A stretch of DNA of 64,000 nt from Desulfogranum japonicum DSM 18378. Lineage in GTDB: Bacteria > Desulfobacterota > Desulfobulbia > Desulfobulbales > Desulfobulbaceae. Positions 54,887-63,367 of this stretch are shown in pieces. Each line of letters opens with the position of its first letter. The first letter of the stretch is position 1. The DNA is taken from assembly GCF_000429945.1 (NCBI RefSeq), contig NZ_AUCV01000001.1:124001-188000 (forward strand), in the 5' to 3' direction. The position numbers were made by a program, and so were the translations under genes. The notes below the pieces were generated by a model that saw only the letters and a program-made list of their open reading frames with translations, did not search any database and was not told the DNA's origin.

Positions 54887-56127
54887 TGAATATTCTGTAT
54901 CTCTGCCAGGTCTTTGAGCTTGCCCATGATGCCGGTTCTGATCGGCATTTCTTTTTTTGTAAATATGCAAAAAATAAGGGTTACAATGTAACTGCTATTA
55001 CCAGTAATGTAGATTATAAAAATGCCTGTGTTAAATTTGAAGGTAAAAAAGCTACTGTTTCTCGAACTATTGATGGAGTCGATATTCATTATGTGTATTC
55101 CTTTGCTGACTTTCGAGGAAGTTTTTTAAAGCGATTTTACTATTATATTACCTATTTTTTTTCATCGATTAAGCAATCGTTCAAGGTTAAAGATGTAGAT
55201 GCTATTTATGCGGTATCAACTCCATTGTCTGTTGGTCTTCTCGGGTATGTCATTTCACGTATGCGTAGAGTACCTTTTGTTTTTGAAGTGACCGATGTGT
55301 GGCCAGATGCTCCTATTGCATGTGGTGTTGTTAAAAATAGAGTTCTGATTAAACTTGCTAAATGGCTTGAAATATTTTGTTACAATAAGGCTATACATAT
55401 AGTCGGTCTTACTCACGGTATTTGTCAAAATATTATTCAAAAGGGGGTCTCCCCAAATAAAATCACCGAAATTACAAATGGGGTAGACTTCTCGCTCTTT
55501 CACGGGCATGAAAATGATAAGGTAAAGAAACAATTTCGAGATAAACTTGTACTCGATCAGAAATTTGTTGCCATGTACATGGGAGCTCACGGGGCCTACA
55601 ATGCGCTGCATACTATTATTGACGCCGCCATTTTATTAAGAAATGATTCACGTATAGTTTTTGTCTTCATTGGTGATGGAGACGAAAAAATCAAGTTAAG
55701 GCAACGTGTAAACGACCTTCAGCTTACCAATGTGGTATTTCACGATCCAGTTCCTCGTGATGATTCTGTTTCTCTTCTCTCAACGGCTGATGTATTTTTA
55801 TTACCTAATCGTAAAGGTGAATTTTTTATTGGAAACTTACCCAATAAGCTTTTTGATTTTCTTGCTGCAGCACGACCTGTAATTGTTGCAGGTAAAGGAG
55901 AGACTGCCGATTTGGTGACAAAGGCTGGAGCAGGGTGCGTTGGTGAGGCAGAAAATGGAGAAGAAATGGCAAATTCTATTGTTAAATTTGTTAACATGCC
56001 CTTGCAAAAACGATTAGATATAGGACAAAAAGGACGTGATTATGTAATGCAAAATTTTAATAGAATCACTCTCAGTGAGAAATTTTTGCAGGTAATATCT
56101 AACGCTATACAAAACAATGATCGTTAA
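54886..56127 (+). CDS. family 4-type glycosyltransferase, WbuB-like
   Basis: 413 aa from the ATG at 54886, overlapping the aminotransferase stop; a TTG one codon earlier is possible. It begins [20 protein letters not shown] and has VFEVTDVWPDAPIACG, EITNGVDFSLF and a C-terminal YMGAHGAYNALHTIIDAA, LLPNRKGEFFIGNLPNKLFDFLAAARPVIV, the usual layout of WbuB/GT4 enzymes that use N-acetylated deoxysugar donors. The last 11 nt overlap the GNAT gene. Donor could be one of the amino sugars made by neighbouring genes. Confidence 0.88.
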   Translation: MNILYLCQVFELAHDAGSDRHFFFCKYAKNKGYNVTAITSNVDYKNACVKFEGKKATVSRTIDGVDIHYVYSFADFRGSFLKRFYYYITYFFSSIKQSFKVKDVDAIYAVSTPLSVGLLGYVISRMRRVPFVFEVTDVWPDAPIACGVVKNRVLIKLAKWLEIFCYNKAIHIVGLTHGICQNIIQKGVSPNKITEITNGVDFSLFHGHENDKVKKQFRDKLVLDQKFVAMYMGAHGAYNALHTIIDAAILLRNDSRIVFVFIGDGDEKIKLRQRVNDLQLTNVVFHDPVPRDDSVSLLSTADVFLLPNRKGEFFIGNLPNKLFDFLAAARPVIVAGKGETADLVTKAGAGCVGEAENGEEMANSIVKFVNMPLQKRLDIGQKGRDYVMQNFNRITLSEKFLQVISNAIQNNDR

Positions 56128-56731
56128 TGAGCATTCTACAATTCGGTGTATGACCGAAAAAGATATTGAGTCTGTCGTTGAGATTCATTTGTCTAGTTTT
56201 CCTTCATTTTTTCTTACATTTTTAGGCCCAGGATTTCTTAAAATTTTTTATAAAGGAATTTGTTCTGCTTCTGACGGAATTGCTTTCATCTCTCTCGATA
56301 GTAAAGGGACTCCAGCTGGGTTTGTAGTTGGTACATCTAATCCTCGCGGATTTTATACCAAATTATTAAAAAGCAGTTGGTATAAATTTGCACTAGCATC
56401 AGTTATTCCAATTATTAAGAAACCCTCTATTTTTTTTCGTGTAGCAAGAGGATTGAAACATCCTGGTGATAATCCAATTGGTACAGATATTGCCGGTTTG
56501 TTTTCTATTGGTATTTTGCCAGAAGTGCAAAGGCAAGGCGTTGGACAGAAGCTCATCAAGGCCTTTTTGGATGGTGCCAAAGAAAAGGGTTGTAATAAAG
56601 TTTTTCTTACGACAGATAGAGATGAGAATGCAAATGTGAATGCTTTTTATCAGAAGGTAGGTTTTGATATTCAACGTCAATATATCACACCTGAAGGAAG
56701 AAGGATGAATGAATATATCATCACTATCTAA
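56117..56731 (+). CDS. GNAT-family N-acetyltransferase
   Basis: 204 aa, overlapping the preceding glycosyltransferase by 11 nt. The GNAT fold is seen in RCMTEKDIESVVEIHLSSFP at the start and the acetyl-CoA loop SIGILPEVQRQGVGQKLIKA (R/Q-x-x-G-x-G/A). It ends in NAFYQKVGFDIQRQYITPEG. It lies between glycosyltransferase and 57076 aminotransferase genes. It may acetylate the 4-amino sugar made by that aminotransferase, as PseH/WeeI-like GNATs do; this is inference. Confidence 0.85.
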   Translation: MIVNEHSTIRCMTEKDIESVVEIHLSSFPSFFLTFLGPGFLKIFYKGICSASDGIAFISLDSKGTPAGFVVGTSNPRGFYTKLLKSSWYKFALASVIPIIKKPSIFFRVARGLKHPGDNPIGTDIAGLFSIGILPEVQRQGVGQKLIKAFLDGAKEKGCNKVFLTTDRDENANVNAFYQKVGFDIQRQYITPEGRRMNEYIITI

Positions 56732-57075
56732 TCCCAAAAATTTAGTTTATGATGAATACGCAAAGTGACTTTTCCGTTATGTCTTTATTGTGTGATTGTA
56801 ATAGCTAAATGATTTCTGGACCCAGAGTTGGGCATTGTGATCGTGAAATAGTTGTAGATGTGATCACTTGTTGCAAATAGCGATTAAGTGTCTGTTCATA
56901 ATGCTCTTTTTAGAGTCTTGTTCTTTGCTTACCTTCTCTCGAACGACACTCCTCATTTATTGATAGACACTGATAACTAAACGGTAAATATTGTGGAAAT
57001 TACAGGCTGATTTGAATTGTATACTCCTCTCTATTTTCAATTGAGCGATGCTATATTTAAAACAATTTATGTTCG
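56732..57075. other. 344-nt intergenic region with a short repeat
   Basis: No gene. It contains the family 3 element at 56883-56980; the promoter of the aminotransferase/phosphotransferase pair may lie near 57000. Confidence 0.45.
56883..56980. repeat. family 3 inverted-repeat element, short copy
   Basis: TTAAGTGTCTGTTCATAA at the left and, in reverse complement, TTAGTTATCAGTGTCTATCA at the right. The interior GAGTCTTGTTCTTTGCTTACC resembles the interior of the 13654 copy. Confidence 0.65.
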
Positions 57076-58233
57076 ATGATTAATATGGAAAAATTTTTGC
57101 CTTTTGCTCTGCCTGATATAGGCGAAGATGAAATTAATGAAGTCTTAGATTCTTTACGTTCCGGCTGGCTGACCACTGGTCCCAAAACGAAGAATTTTGA
57201 AAAACAATTTGAAACCTTTATTGGGAAAAATGTCGAAGCTTTTGCTGTTAATTCTGCAACTTCGGGGTTACATCTTGCTCTCGAGGCAATTGGTATAACT
57301 CAAGGTGATGAGGTTATTACTACTCCATATACATTCACTTCGACTGCTGAAGTTATTCGGTATTTAGGAGCAGATCCCGTATTTGTTGATGTAAGTCCTG
57401 ATACATTGAATATTGCACCAGAGAAAATTGAATCTTCTATTACATCCAGAACAAAAGCTATTATCCCTGTGCATTTTGCTGGTCTTGCCTGTGATATGGA
57501 TCCCATTCTGTCAATTGCTCAGAAATATAATTTAAAAGTCGTTGAAGACGCAGCACACGCCTTGCCATCTACGTATAAAGGCAGCTTAATTGGTTCACTT
57601 CAAAGTGATGCCACTGTTTATAGTTTTTATGCAACGAAAACTGTTGCAACAGGTGAAGGTGGGATGATTGTCACCCATAATGCTGAGATAGCAAAACGCT
57701 GTAAAATAATGAGGTTGCATGGGATTAGCAGAGATGCATTCGACCGATATACTTCAACAAAGCCAAGTTGGCACTACGAAGTTGTCGCGCCTGGTTTCAA
57801 GTATAACATGACCGATATCGCCGCTTCCCTTGGGATTCATCAGTTACGAAAGATCTGGCAATTTCACGAAAAAAGGAAAGCTTTGGCGGTTGAATATGAT
57901 AAAGCTTTTGCTGACCTGCCACTTTTATTGCCCTCAAAAGCTCCAGGAGAAGATTTTCATGCCTGGCATCTTTATGTGATAAGGCTTCAAGATCAAAGAA
58001 TGTCTAGGAATCAATTTATAGAGTTAATGGCAGAGAAAGGAATTGGATGCAGCGTCCATTTTATACCGCTTCATCTGCACCCCTATTGGCGTGATAGATA
58101 TAACTTTGAACCAGAGGATTTTCCAAACGCTTTACATGCATATAATAATGCTATAAGTCTGCCATTGTACACTAAAATGGATTCACACGATCAAGAACGC
58201 GTAATTCAGGCTGTTCAGGATATACTTAAATGA
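57076..58233 (+). CDS. UDP-4-keto-sugar aminotransferase (PglE/DegT family)
   Basis: 385 aa; the ATG at 57085 is an alternative and neither start has a good ribosome site. [20 protein letters not shown], then [38 protein letters not shown] Lys in [13 protein letters not shown], and [17 protein letters not shown]. This pattern fits the PglE/ArnB/VioA branch that aminates C4 of 4-keto-6-deoxy sugars, i.e. the product of the CapD/WbpM enzyme at 33775. It overlaps the PglC-like transferase gene by 4 nt, which supports formation of a bacillosamine-like first sugar. Confidence 0.85.
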   Translation: MINMEKFLPFALPDIGEDEINEVLDSLRSGWLTTGPKTKNFEKQFETFIGKNVEAFAVNSATSGLHLALEAIGITQGDEVITTPYTFTSTAEVIRYLGADPVFVDVSPDTLNIAPEKIESSITSRTKAIIPVHFAGLACDMDPILSIAQKYNLKVVEDAAHALPSTYKGSLIGSLQSDATVYSFYATKTVATGEGGMIVTHNAEIAKRCKIMRLHGISRDAFDRYTSTKPSWHYEVVAPGFKYNMTDIAASLGIHQLRKIWQFHEKRKALAVEYDKAFADLPLLLPSKAPGEDFHAWHLYVIRLQDQRMSRNQFIELMAEKGIGCSVHFIPLHLHPYWRDRYNFEPEDFPNALHAYNNAISLPLYTKMDSHDQERVIQAVQDILK

Positions 58234-58829
58234 TTGTTAAACGTATATTCGATTTGTTTTTTTCTTTACTGGGGCTACTCATATTGTTACCGCTTTTCTT
58301 TTGCATTGGTTTATGGATAAAAATCGATAGTCCTGGGCCTGTTTTTTTTCGGCAAGACAGAGTCGGACGCTTCGGTAAAATATTTAGGATTTTTAAATTT
58401 AGAACAATGGTAGATAGGCAGGACAAGGTCGCTAGGCAACTGACTGTCGGTAAAGATCCGCGTATCACAGATTGCGGTCGATTTTTACGACGTACTAAAC
58501 TTGATGAGTTACCACAGCTGCTAAATGTCATTCGAGGAGAGATGAGTCTTGTGGGCCCTCGCCCAGAAGTTCCTCGATACGTGGAATTTTACCCAGAAGA
58601 TGTGCGCCAGGTAGTTTTGTCCTTACCTCCAGGCATAACCGATTATGCTTCCATTGAATTTAAAAATGAAAATTCTATACTGGGTGATGCATTTGACCCT
58701 GAAAAAACTTATATTGAACAAATTATTCCTTTGAAATTAGTCTATTATCAGCGTTATGTTGCAGATAGAACGTTATTTGGTGATATTCTGCTTATCATGA
58801 AGACTTTTAAAGAGATCATCAAAAGGTAG
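58230..58829 (+). CDS. PglC-like initiating phosphoglycosyl transferase
   Basis: 199 aa, ATGA overlap with the aminotransferase. One membrane segment at residues 8-30 precedes the monotopic phosphoglycosyltransferase core: [66 protein letters not shown]. The E/D and R motifs of the family are intact. Length without the N-terminal WcaJ-type extension matches PglC. It links a sugar phosphate to undecaprenyl phosphate, starting repeat-unit assembly. Last gene of the locus. Confidence 0.92.
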   Translation: MIVKRIFDLFFSLLGLLILLPLFFCIGLWIKIDSPGPVFFRQDRVGRFGKIFRIFKFRTMVDRQDKVARQLTVGKDPRITDCGRFLRRTKLDELPQLLNVIRGEMSLVGPRPEVPRYVEFYPEDVRQVVLSLPPGITDYASIEFKNENSILGDAFDPEKTYIEQIIPLKLVYYQRYVADRTLFGDILLIMKTFKEIIKR

Positions 58830-59145
58830 TTGAATCACGGGGTATATAACTCCTGACTTTCATTTACATCATAACTGCAGGCAGTCCCCAGAGCGATTTA
58901 TAGGCTGCGTACGTTGACCTCTGAGCTATAGCCTGTCTCACTACGCAATACCGTCATATCGCTCATAAAAATAAGCGAGCAAAGGTTAGTCCGCCTTGGA
59001 GTGCCGGTAAATTCTGGCCGATTTGAGTCTCCCCCCACACAACTATCATTTCTATATTGGTATGGTTACATGCTATAATAAATGTAACGTGGCGTTTATT
59101 GGATTTTTTCAAATCCTACTCGGTGATATGTACAGTTGGTGAAAG
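58830..59145 (+). promoter_or_regulatory. 316-nt intergenic region with extended -10 promoter
   Basis: TGCTATAAT (TATAAT at 59074-59079) is an extended -10 box 67 nt before the FG-GAP gene; the -35 is weak. The rest of the gap shows no repeat copy and no gene. Confidence 0.5.
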
Positions 59146-60819
59146 ATGAAAAAATATGTATCTGCTCTCGTTTGCTTTTCGATTCTTCTGCTTGCAACAA
59201 CAGCGTATTCTGCTGTATCCCGGCCGGTATTTAAATGGCAGAAAGGGGGATATCGCCAAGTTGAATTCAATAAAGCCATGTATACATCCCCTGCGTTAAT
59301 TGATTTGGATATGGATGGTGTGGCAGAGGTTATCTGGGCCAATTTTAAAGTTGCAGCATTTGATGGAGCAACTGGCAATACTATATGGTCTTTTTGGGTC
59401 GGGAATGATCGGAACACTTCAAATACCTATATGGCGATTGGTACTGATACAAATATCGCTGTTGCAGATATTAACAAAGATGGTTTTGCAGAGATAGTTA
59501 CCGCTCATACCAATGGGCTTGTCTGCGCATATGATCGTAATGGCAATTTTTTACCTGGCTTCCCCACAAAACCAATGGGAAGGACTGATCCTGTAGAAAG
59601 CCTTAATATCTATGACATAGATAATGATGGGTATTATGAAATCATTGTCGGCTGGGGTAAAGCCAATAATTTGAATATTGTCATCCTTTCTTTTGATGGA
59701 AAGATCAAACCAGGATGGCCTCAATTTGTCTCGAACCCAAATGCAAATGCATTAGGTATATATGGCCCGAATATAGCAGTGGGTGACATTAATCATGATG
59801 GGTATGGTGAACTCATTGTCCCATCTGACACTGGCAAAACCTGCGCGTATTTCTATAACGGAGTTACATTGCCTGTAAATTCTGTTTTTAATAATAATAC
59901 ACGTTGGCCTGACGTTGTAAATTATGAAAACTATGTTTACGAAAAGATCGGATGGCATGTACCTGATAATTCTTTAGACAGCCAGTTTTACATGGGCACG
60001 GATTTTCCAGCAACCATTGCAGATGTTAATGGTGACGGTTCCTATGAGATCGTTATAGTGGGAGGAGTGTATAACAACCCACCAAATAATACCAATTACA
60101 TCTATCAAGCTCAGTATTCCAAGCCGTTCATATACAATGTTGACAGGACGCGATTTAACAACGGTTCCTATAATTGGGAATCTGATTTACCCAAGAGCGG
60201 CTCGCCGTTAACAAACTCATGGCGGGCCATTTCGCTGAAAAGATCTAATCCTGTAGTGGTAGATATCGATAGTGACGGAAATAAGGAAATATTAACATCT
60301 ACTTATGATGGAAAGGTTCACTGTTTTCGACTTGATAAAACCGAACATGGCAGATGGCCATTTTCAGTGTATAGCCAGACAGAAGGGACCATACGTTTTG
60401 CATCTGAACCGGTTGTTGCAGACCTCGATAATGACAGTAAAGTTGAGATTATTTTCACCAGTTGGCCACAATACTATTCCAATAAAGGTGGTCATCTTTT
60501 TATTATGGATAACTGGGGCAACCTTTTACATAAAATCGCACTCCCATATGGTGATAACGGCCACGTTGGCAGTCTGAACTACGATGGAGGTCTTGCTTCG
60601 CCTTCTATAGGAGACATTGATGGCGATGGAGAACTGGAGATTGTTGTTGGAGAAGTATATGCCGGTCTCGTTGTCTATGATGTCCCCGGTGCTAAAGTCG
60701 GGAAAATGCCCTGGCCGACAGGTAGGCATGATTATTCACGGACAGGTTGGACGGATTATATTTCCAATCTGGACCGAGTACCTTCACCTGCTCCGTGGAT
60801 ACTTCTTCTTTCCCATTAG
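59146..60819 (+). CDS. secreted FG-GAP/VCBS-repeat protein
   Basis: 557 aa with a 22-residue signal peptide (ATTAYSA). The whole chain is a run of about seven FG-GAP-like blades with Ca-binding loops of DxDxDG type: DLDMDGVAEVIW, DINKDGFAEIVTA, DIDNDGYYEIIVG, DINHDGYGELIV, DVNGDGSYEIVIV, DIDSDGNKEILT, DLDNDSKVEIIF and DIDGDGELEIVVG. This predicts a beta-propeller exposed outside the cell. The C-terminus VPSPAPWILLLSH recalls the start of a PEP-CTERM signal, but the stop comes before a full helix and arginine patch. GGTGAAAG precedes the ATG. Substrate or partner unknown. Confidence 0.88.
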   Translation: MKKYVSALVCFSILLLATTAYSAVSRPVFKWQKGGYRQVEFNKAMYTSPALIDLDMDGVAEVIWANFKVAAFDGATGNTIWSFWVGNDRNTSNTYMAIGTDTNIAVADINKDGFAEIVTAHTNGLVCAYDRNGNFLPGFPTKPMGRTDPVESLNIYDIDNDGYYEIIVGWGKANNLNIVILSFDGKIKPGWPQFVSNPNANALGIYGPNIAVGDINHDGYGELIVPSDTGKTCAYFYNGVTLPVNSVFNNNTRWPDVVNYENYVYEKIGWHVPDNSLDSQFYMGTDFPATIADVNGDGSYEIVIVGGVYNNPPNNTNYIYQAQYSKPFIYNVDRTRFNNGSYNWESDLPKSGSPLTNSWRAISLKRSNPVVVDIDSDGNKEILTSTYDGKVHCFRLDKTEHGRWPFSVYSQTEGTIRFASEPVVADLDNDSKVEIIFTSWPQYYSNKGGHLFIMDNWGNLLHKIALPYGDNGHVGSLNYDGGLASPSIGDIDGDGELEIVVGEVYAGLVVYDVPGAKVGKMPWPTGRHDYSRTGWTDYISNLDRVPSPAPWILLLSH

Positions 60820-60945
60820 GAGGCCACTGGGAGGTTTTGTTTACGAATGCTCTTTTTTCCAGTTATCAAGCTTCTACGGCGTCTTCCCGTTGTGCACGAA
60901 GCACTGGCAACCGTTTACAATCAAGGGATCATGAACGATAAACGC

Positions 60946-61500
60946 TCATTTCTTTTGCTGATTCAGCCGTTCAAGGATAATTTGTGCGGCTTCAATGCTA
61001 CGTTTCCTTCTTTCCAGCCGTAACGTTTTCTTCATTTCATCCATGTCTGCAAATGTCTGTTCTGTATGATGAATAACGGTAATCAGGAGCAGGGTATGGT
61101 CTGATAATACCCACAGACTGGTTCCGTCCCATAATGCATCATCGCCTGGCCTGTTTTTATCCGTAAGCGTTGTGTCTGGTATGGAGGCGTTATGGCGTGC
61201 TTTTCTTTGCCGATTAATAATATCAGCCGCAGAATCAAAAAGCCCTTCCTCTGTAATATCCCTGTTGCTTGATATCTTATACTTCAGGCTCGCGTCGCCT
61301 TCCCGTGATCGATAAGTGCAAATCTTACCCGCTGGCAGCATTCCTTGAGTGGTCTTGCCTGGTTGTACTTCGGTTTCGAGTAACCAGGCAGCCTGGTCCT
61401 CCCTAAGGAGTGAGCAGATATCCGCAGCATGAATTGAGGAAACGGATGTTAGAGTGGCAATGGCAAATGTTACCAATAGCATGTGTGTGTTGATGAACAT
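60946..61500 (-). CDS. small secreted protein, unknown family
   Basis: 184 aa from the ATG at 61500 (AGGTG 7 nt upstream; a GTG three codons earlier is less likely). A signal peptide of about 26 residues ends SIHAA. The mature part opens with ICSLLREDQAAWLL and has a second Cys in ICTYRSREGD, so one disulfide is likely; ADIINRQRKAR and LWDGTSLWVLSDHTLLLITV follow. The layout recalls DUF3558-type exported proteins, without proof. It is convergent with the FG-GAP gene and is preceded upstream by the second MITE-like copy. Confidence 0.75.
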   Translation of the reverse strand: MFINTHMLLVTFAIATLTSVSSIHAADICSLLREDQAAWLLETEVQPGKTTQGMLPAGKICTYRSREGDASLKYKISSNRDITEEGLFDSAADIINRQRKARHNASIPDTTLTDKNRPGDDALWDGTSLWVLSDHTLLLITVIHHTEQTFADMDEMKKTLRLERRKRSIEAAQIILERLNQQKK

Positions 61501-61539
61501 AGCGAGCACCTGTTACGATCCCTATTTGAACTTGTTTAA

Positions 61540-61699
61540 GCGGAACGGGAAACAATAAATATCCAAAAATTGCTAGGATATCGGTTTAATACCGTCGTCG
61601 CATCAAGGGTTCCATACTGGTCGTATTGAGCCATTGATGCGACGACTTTACCGAGTTGAGAGACAAGCATGATTGGATAATGTATTTTTTCCGTGACCC
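61540..61699. mobile_element. MITE-like element with long central hairpin, copy B
   Basis: It is about 160 bp and aligns along its length with 14580-14740 (AATAAATATCCAAAAATTG, GGTTCCATACTGG, GAGTTGAGAGACAAGCA, CGTGACCC end). The central stem keeps GTCGTCGCATCAA paired with TTGATGCGACGAC, where copy A has GCGTCAA/TTGACGC, a compensatory base-pair change. The left terminus is more decayed than in copy A. Confidence 0.75.
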
Positions 61700-61910
61700 T
61701 AATATGAGTACTGCCTTGAACAACGTATCCTGTATAGAACAGGATAATAACACGCACTGTGAATGAATGCCTGCAAAAGTATTTCTCTACATTGAATACA
61801 AAGATTGATTTTTTGGCATATCTCTATCTCGTAGTGGAAAAATTGAGTGAAAAATTTTGATAATGTCTATCAATAAGTGCTATAAGGATATTTATGCATC
61901 GACCTCTGGT

Positions 61911-61939
61911 TATCAATGTAAGAATTTTTTACATTGATA
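61911..61939. promoter_or_regulatory. perfect palindrome upstream of bacteriohemerythrin
   Basis: TATCAATGTAA and TTACATTGATA flank GAATTTT; the end is 25 nt before the ATG. It could be an operator or a leader hairpin. No regulator can be named. Confidence 0.55.
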
Positions 61940-61964
61940 TTATAGCATAATAAAAACTGAGAAT

Positions 61965-62465
61965 ATGAGAAAATATATGGAACTAATTTGTTGGAATCCT
62001 GCCTTTGATACTGGTCTTGATGAAATAGACAATCAGCATAAGCAACTGATTCAATATCTTAATGACCTCACCCAAGCCATGGATGATCAAGATACCCTTG
62101 CGGTGAAAGGAGTGATAACAGGTATTGTTGATTATACTTTGTCCCATTTTGCATTTGAAGAAACCTTGATGATGGAAGCGAAATATCCTTATGCCAAAGC
62201 TCATAAAAGTGTTCATGAGATGTTTATCAAGAGAGTTTCAAAATTCCAAAATCGCCTTGAATCCGGAGAAGATATTAAAGAGGAGTTGCACGGCGTACTG
62301 AAAGGATGGCTTATTCAGCATATTCAGCGCGATGATGCGGCCTATGTAAAAACCTTGAAAGGGTATATAGAGCAGATAAATGCGAAAGAAGATGCTGATA
62401 ATGGTGCTGTCGTGAAGAAGCGGAATGGCTGGTTAGGCCGTTTGGCAGGAAAATATTTTGGTTAG
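61965..62465 (+). CDS. bacteriohemerythrin
   Basis: 166 aa (ATG at 61977 is an alternative). The di-iron four-helix bundle is evident: ICWNPAFDTGLDEIDNQHKQ (first His near residue 26), HFAFEETLMME (H-x-x-x-E), AHKSVHEMFIKR (H-x-x-x-H) and HIQRDDAAY (H-x4-D). All ligands expected for an O2-binding hemerythrin are present. About 30 extra C-terminal residues, basic and Gly-rich (KRNGWLGRLAGKYFG), follow the domain. In anaerobes these proteins bind or sense O2. The stop TAG lies in the end of a repeat that starts at 62461. Confidence 0.93.
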   Translation: MRKYMELICWNPAFDTGLDEIDNQHKQLIQYLNDLTQAMDDQDTLAVKGVITGIVDYTLSHFAFEETLMMEAKYPYAKAHKSVHEMFIKRVSKFQNRLESGEDIKEELHGVLKGWLIQHIQRDDAAYVKTLKGYIEQINAKEDADNGAVVKKRNGWLGRLAGKYFG

Positions 62466-62800
62466 TGCCTGTACATTAATGGTCTTTTCGCCCGCCCGAT
62501 TGCTGTATCGTCTTCAAAATGTATCCTCAAAATATCAGCGTAAGTGGTCACAGGCTAACCATATTTGCATATTCGTAATTGCCTGAATAGATAGGCTAAC
62601 GGAGTCTACGCTTACCTGCGAAGAATATCCCTTGCATAAATCTGGAACACCTGAAATCACGTACAATTAAGGTACAGGTGAATACAAGCGGTTGTATACC
62701 CCGTCATTAGGTACATATCAGCTATATGCCTGCGGTAAAATTTTGAAGATACCTAGCTCTCGAAAGAAAATCTTCATTCATGGGCAGGCATTGGCTAACA
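62461..62800. repeat. composite element: family 3 ends enclosing a family 1 core
   Basis: GTTAGTGCCTGTACATTAATG at the left; the right end in reverse complement reads GTTAGCCAATGCCTGCCCAT. GGTCTTTTCG near the left end is also seen in the 13654 copy (as AGTCTTTTCG). The family 1 core is at 62540-62714. The left end provides the hemerythrin stop codon. Confidence 0.7.
62540..62714 (+). repeat. intergenic inverted-repeat element, family 1 copy
   Basis: GTAAGTGGTCACAGG at the left, ACACCTGAAATCACGTAC in inverse, tail ending CGTCATTAGGTAC. The interior AACGGAGTCTACGCTTACCTGC is shared with other copies. Confidence 0.7.
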
Positions 62801-63052
62801 AAATTCGTTGTGTTCATACATGGCAGTAATTACCATGATATGTTGTTTGCACGCAATTTTTTCCACCTGAAAGAGGCAGTGATAATAAGAACACTCGTTG
62901 CCTGAAAAATACGCTTGACTTATACTCTCTCAGCGCTATGCTGATAAACGGAAAAAATGCTGGAATCGTACTGCTTCAGCACTTTTTTGTGTAAGAAATT
63001 CGCGTGCTGTGTTTCACAATCCATGCCATTGAAATGCAACCACGTATTTTAT

Positions 63053-63205
63053 TCTCAGGGCGGGGTGAAATTCCCCACCGGCGGTGAATGGGTTTACCTT
63101 GAACGGCAACTCCATAAGCCCGCGAGCGCCTGTGGTACGACAGGGTCAAGCAGATTCCAGTGAAATTCTGGAGCCGACGGTTATAGTCCGGATGAGAGAG
63201 AAATG
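63053..63205 (+). ncRNA. FMN riboswitch (RFN element)
   Basis: Canonical blocks in order: CAGGGCGGGGTGAAATTCCC, CACCGGCGGTGAA, AAGCCCGCGAGCGCC, GGTCAAGCAGATTCCAGTG, AATTCTGGAGCCGACGG and TATAGTCCGGATGAGAGAGA. It lies about 160 nt before ribB in the same direction. It should repress ribB when FMN is plentiful. Confidence 0.97.
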
Positions 63206-63216
63206 AATATATTACA

Positions 63217-63270
63217 GGCTCCCTATGGAGCCAAAAATAATCGTATGTACTCCAGGAATCCTTCCTGGAG
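63217..63270 (+). promoter_or_regulatory. two hairpins between FMN riboswitch and ribB
   Basis: GGCTCC/GGAGCC (63217-63232) and CTCCAGGA/TCCTGGAG (63250-63270) lie in the leader. No T-run follows either, so control may be at translation rather than termination. The assignment as expression platform is inference. Confidence 0.45.
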
Positions 63271-63367
63271 GCTGTCGATTTATGTTCGTCACGCATTCCG
63301 GTTTTACCAGGCGTCGTGCATTCTTTCTCTTTGCCCTGATTCATGTACCGTATAAGGAGTAGATACC

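Larger units (their letters stand above)
61501..61964. other. 464-nt intergenic region with MITE-like element and palindrome
   Basis: Between divergent genes. It holds MITE-like copy B (61540-61699) and the 11-bp inverted repeat at 61911-61939. No gene. Confidence 0.6.
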
